Under the pieces are notes generated by a model that saw only the letters and a list, made by a program, of their open reading frames with translations, was not told the origin of the DNA and ran no database searches. Positions 30,677 through 32,145 of a stretch of DNA of 32,145 bases are shown piece after piece. The position numbers and the translations under genes are program-made. Position 1 is the stretch's first letter. Every line of letters begins with the position of its first letter. Source of the DNA: Mesorhizobium silamurunense (GTDB lineage: Bacteria > Pseudomonadota > Alphaproteobacteria > Rhizobiales > Rhizobiaceae); NCBI RefSeq assembly GCF_014843825.1, contig NZ_JHQR01000008.1:1-32145 (forward strand), read 5' to 3'.

Positions 30677-31572
30677 ATCTCTTGCTCTCTTGGGTGAATT
30701 TGCTCCTCTCGAAAATCCTGCAACGAGGCATGGCGTAGGTCTTCCTCGCCGCGCAGATGCTTCACCCGGCCGATGAGCCCCGGCTTGACCCATTGTGTCG
30801 CCGGCCGCTTCATGCCCTTCGGCGCCGTACCTGCGTGCTCCTGGACGCGCTGCCAGAGCCGCTCGCGCATCTCGCGGTTCAAGGTGATGAAGGCGCTGCC
30901 GACATAGCGCCCTGTGCCTCGCTCTGCCATGAGCGCGAAGGCCGGCTTGCCAGCCTCCCGCTCGACGCCTAGCAGCTCGTACTCGTCGATCGAATAGCAC
31001 TTGGCCTTTAGCCAGTTGGTCGACGGTCCGGAGCGATATTTGCTGTCCTTCCGCTTCGAGATGACACCTTCTAGCCCTGCCTGCTCGACCAGATGGAAAA
31101 CGGCCGCTCCCGTGCCTGGCAGAGCCTCGCTGAACTGGATTCGCTGACCGGCAGGGATCATCGCCTGCAGCACCTCGCGGCGGTCCTCCAGTGGCATGTC
31201 GCGCAAGTCGTGGCCGTTGAGGTGCAGGAGATCGAAGGCGACGAAGTAGAGGTCGTGTTGACGCCGAGTGATGGCCTTGCGCAACTCGCCGAAGTCTGAA
31301 ACTCCGGCCTCATTCGGGACGATGATCTCGCCATCGATGATAGCCGCGTCGGCCTGCAGCTCGCCGGCTGCCTTCGCGAGGTCGCGATACTTGGCCGTCC
31401 AGTCGAGGCCTCGCCGGGTGAAGATGCGGACTCCGTCGGCATCGATGACGATCTGCGAGCGGTAGCCGTCGAATTTTACCTCGTGGATCCATCCGTCGCC
31501 CTCGGGAGACTTCTCGACGAGCGTAGGCTCAAGCGGCCGGATGAACTTCAAACGCTCTGAGGCGTTACGCAT
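30673..31572 (-). CDS. ATP-dependent DNA ligase, LigD ligase-domain type (outer copy)
   Basis: This 299-aa ligase is a clear homologue of the one at 15332-16207. Motif I is VKFDGYR with the adenylated Lys at K33. AAIIDGEIIVPNE, LYFVAFDLLHLNG, EGVISKRKDSKYRSG and WLKAKC follow, with an OB-fold end (QWVKPGLIGRVKHL; LRHASLQDFRE). It lacks LigD polymerase and nuclease domains. ATG 31572 is preferred; a TTG two codons earlier is weaker. The divergent zinc-finger gene starts 82 bp away, the same layout as the island copy. A role in sealing DNA breaks is expected from the family. Confidence 0.92.
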   Translation of the reverse strand: MRNASERLKFIRPLEPTLVEKSPEGDGWIHEVKFDGYRSQIVIDADGVRIFTRRGLDWTAKYRDLAKAAGELQADAAIIDGEIIVPNEAGVSDFGELRKAITRRQHDLYFVAFDLLHLNGHDLRDMPLEDRREVLQAMIPAGQRIQFSEALPGTGAAVFHLVEQAGLEGVISKRKDSKYRSGPSTNWLKAKCYSIDEYELLGVEREAGKPAFALMAERGTGRYVGSAFITLNREMRERLWQRVQEHAGTAPKGMKRPATQWVKPGLIGRVKHLRGEEDLRHASLQDFREEQIHPREQEM

Positions 31573-31654
31573 GCACAATACCCCAACCGCGATTCAAGCC
31601 GTGTGAGGTCATACGGTTCCGGGCATTTTAGCAAAATTGTATGTGAGAAGGGTT

Positions 31655-31840
31655 ATGACGAGACTTTCTGATATCCCGCCACTTAGCCGACCTGGCAAGC
31701 GCGTCGGCGGCGAACCGGCCGACGAGAGCGACCATTTCTACACCTGCAAGGTGTGCGGTCAGCGCGTCGACAAGCGGGATCTGCGGCAAGTCGCCTGGCA
31801 CAAGCAGCCCGAGCACGAGCCGCTGGAAATGGATGCCTAA
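31655..31840 (+). CDS. small C2H2-type zinc-finger protein (outer copy)
   Basis: This 61-aa protein is a paralogue of 16506-16688. The finger is YTCKVCGQRVDKRDLRQV and AWHKQPEHE, with C31, C34, H49 and H54 (C-x2-C-x14-H-x4-H), and both proteins start MT(K/R)LSD and end LEMDA. ATG 31655 follows GAGAAGGG. It is divergent from the outer ligase, as in the island. A DNA-binding or ligase-linked role is inferred. Confidence 0.82.
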   Translation: MTRLSDIPPLSRPGKRVGGEPADESDHFYTCKVCGQRVDKRDLRQVAWHKQPEHEPLEMDA

Positions 31841-31923
31841 GACGAAGAGCTTGGGTGTGCCAGAATGGGCTTGTAGACTTTCCCGCGGTTTTGGGCGCAT
31901 TCTCCCCTCGGGGAGAGAGGGGC

Positions 31924-32136
31924 TTGAACAGGTCGCGTTACGACAACCGCTCTGATCAATGGCGAAAGCGCATCGGCGCAAGGCGCTCACGCGCGCAGCG
32001 CTGGGCAAGCGTGCCGCTGCGCCTAATCCTGGTGACGGCAGCCGCAGCCGGGGCTTTGGCCGCGCAGACCGCCTTCCAGCACAACGACAGCTTGCCAGAA
32101 TTCAACCTGTCAAACCTGCTAGTGGATGGAATCTAA
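31924..32136 (+). CDS. small single-span membrane protein
   Basis: This 70-aa frame starts at TTG 31924, with GGGGAGAGAGGGG directly upstream. A basic N-terminus (NRSRYDNRSDQWRKRIGARR) precedes one span (VPLRLILVTAAAAGALAAQT) and a short polar end. Basic residues in front of a span favour an inside-out membrane orientation. A different frame (ATG 31960) is open but less protein-like. Moderate support. Confidence 0.5.
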   Translation: MNRSRYDNRSDQWRKRIGARRSRAQRWASVPLRLILVTAAAAGALAAQTAFQHNDSLPEFNLSNLLVDGI

Positions 32137-32145
32137 CACTTGGTG

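Noticed and set aside
30410..31000. A 196-codon extension of the small gene after the outer ligase
   Set aside because: The first 108 codons lie inside the ligase gene and are Arg/Ala-rich; only the part after the ligase stop looks like protein.
1..32145. CRISPR arrays, rRNA, riboswitches
   Set aside because: No regularly spaced repeats, no rRNA-like words and no known aptamer pattern were seen on either strand.

Overview
The window looks like accessory DNA from an alphaproteobacterium of the Rhizobiales, most likely Mesorhizobium. The best clue is the protein at 29442-29825, which opens like the DUF768 family, a family I know mainly from Mesorhizobium. DUF6894 and DUF3606 proteins, single-domain LigD-type ligases, high GC and GTG/TTG starts agree with this. 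No rRNA, complete tRNA, CRISPR array or core housekeeping operon is visible.

Layout. (1) 505-4018 (minus): a three-gene, translationally overlapping operon with the architecture of an ABC three-component (ABC-3C) conflict system: nuclease-like effector, middle component, DUF3732 ATPase. (2) 4393-9890 (minus): an operon encoding a 1151-aa exported WD40-caspase protein, an exported protein of unknown family, a multi-span membrane protein and possibly a small membrane peptide. (3) 10805-23796: a 13-kb genomic island bounded by an exact 18-bp direct repeat that reads as the 3' end of a tRNA gene. A tyrosine integrase starts 86 bp inside the left copy. Cargo: a membrane-anchored protein, a zinc-ribbon protein, an exported nuclease, an ankyrin-cytochrome c fusion, an exported Cys-rich protein, an ATP-dependent DNA ligase with DUF3606 and zinc-finger partners, RNase HI, a ParB-like protein, a MarR-like regulator, a serine recombinase, and a three-gene operon of unknown proteins at the right end. 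Neither repeat copy is part of a complete tRNA, so the parent tRNA probably lies left of the window and the islands are stacked in tandem. (4) 23797-32145: a patchwork with an IS481-family remnant fused to a Tat-signal gene, a ribbon-helix-helix protein, small membrane and exported proteins, two decayed copies of an XRE-regulator tail, DUF4440, DUF768 and DUF6894 proteins, and a second DNA ligase plus zinc-finger module.

Two themes stand out. The left 10 kb carries one recognisable defence system (ABC-3C) beside a caspase operon whose products all seem exported or membrane-bound. The zinc-ribbon / ligase / zinc-finger set occurs twice in the same order and orientation, once inside the island (13.0-16.7 kb) and once outside it (27.4-31.8 kb); the outer zinc-ribbon copy is a pseudogene. 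Function calls come from motifs read by eye; no database search was run.
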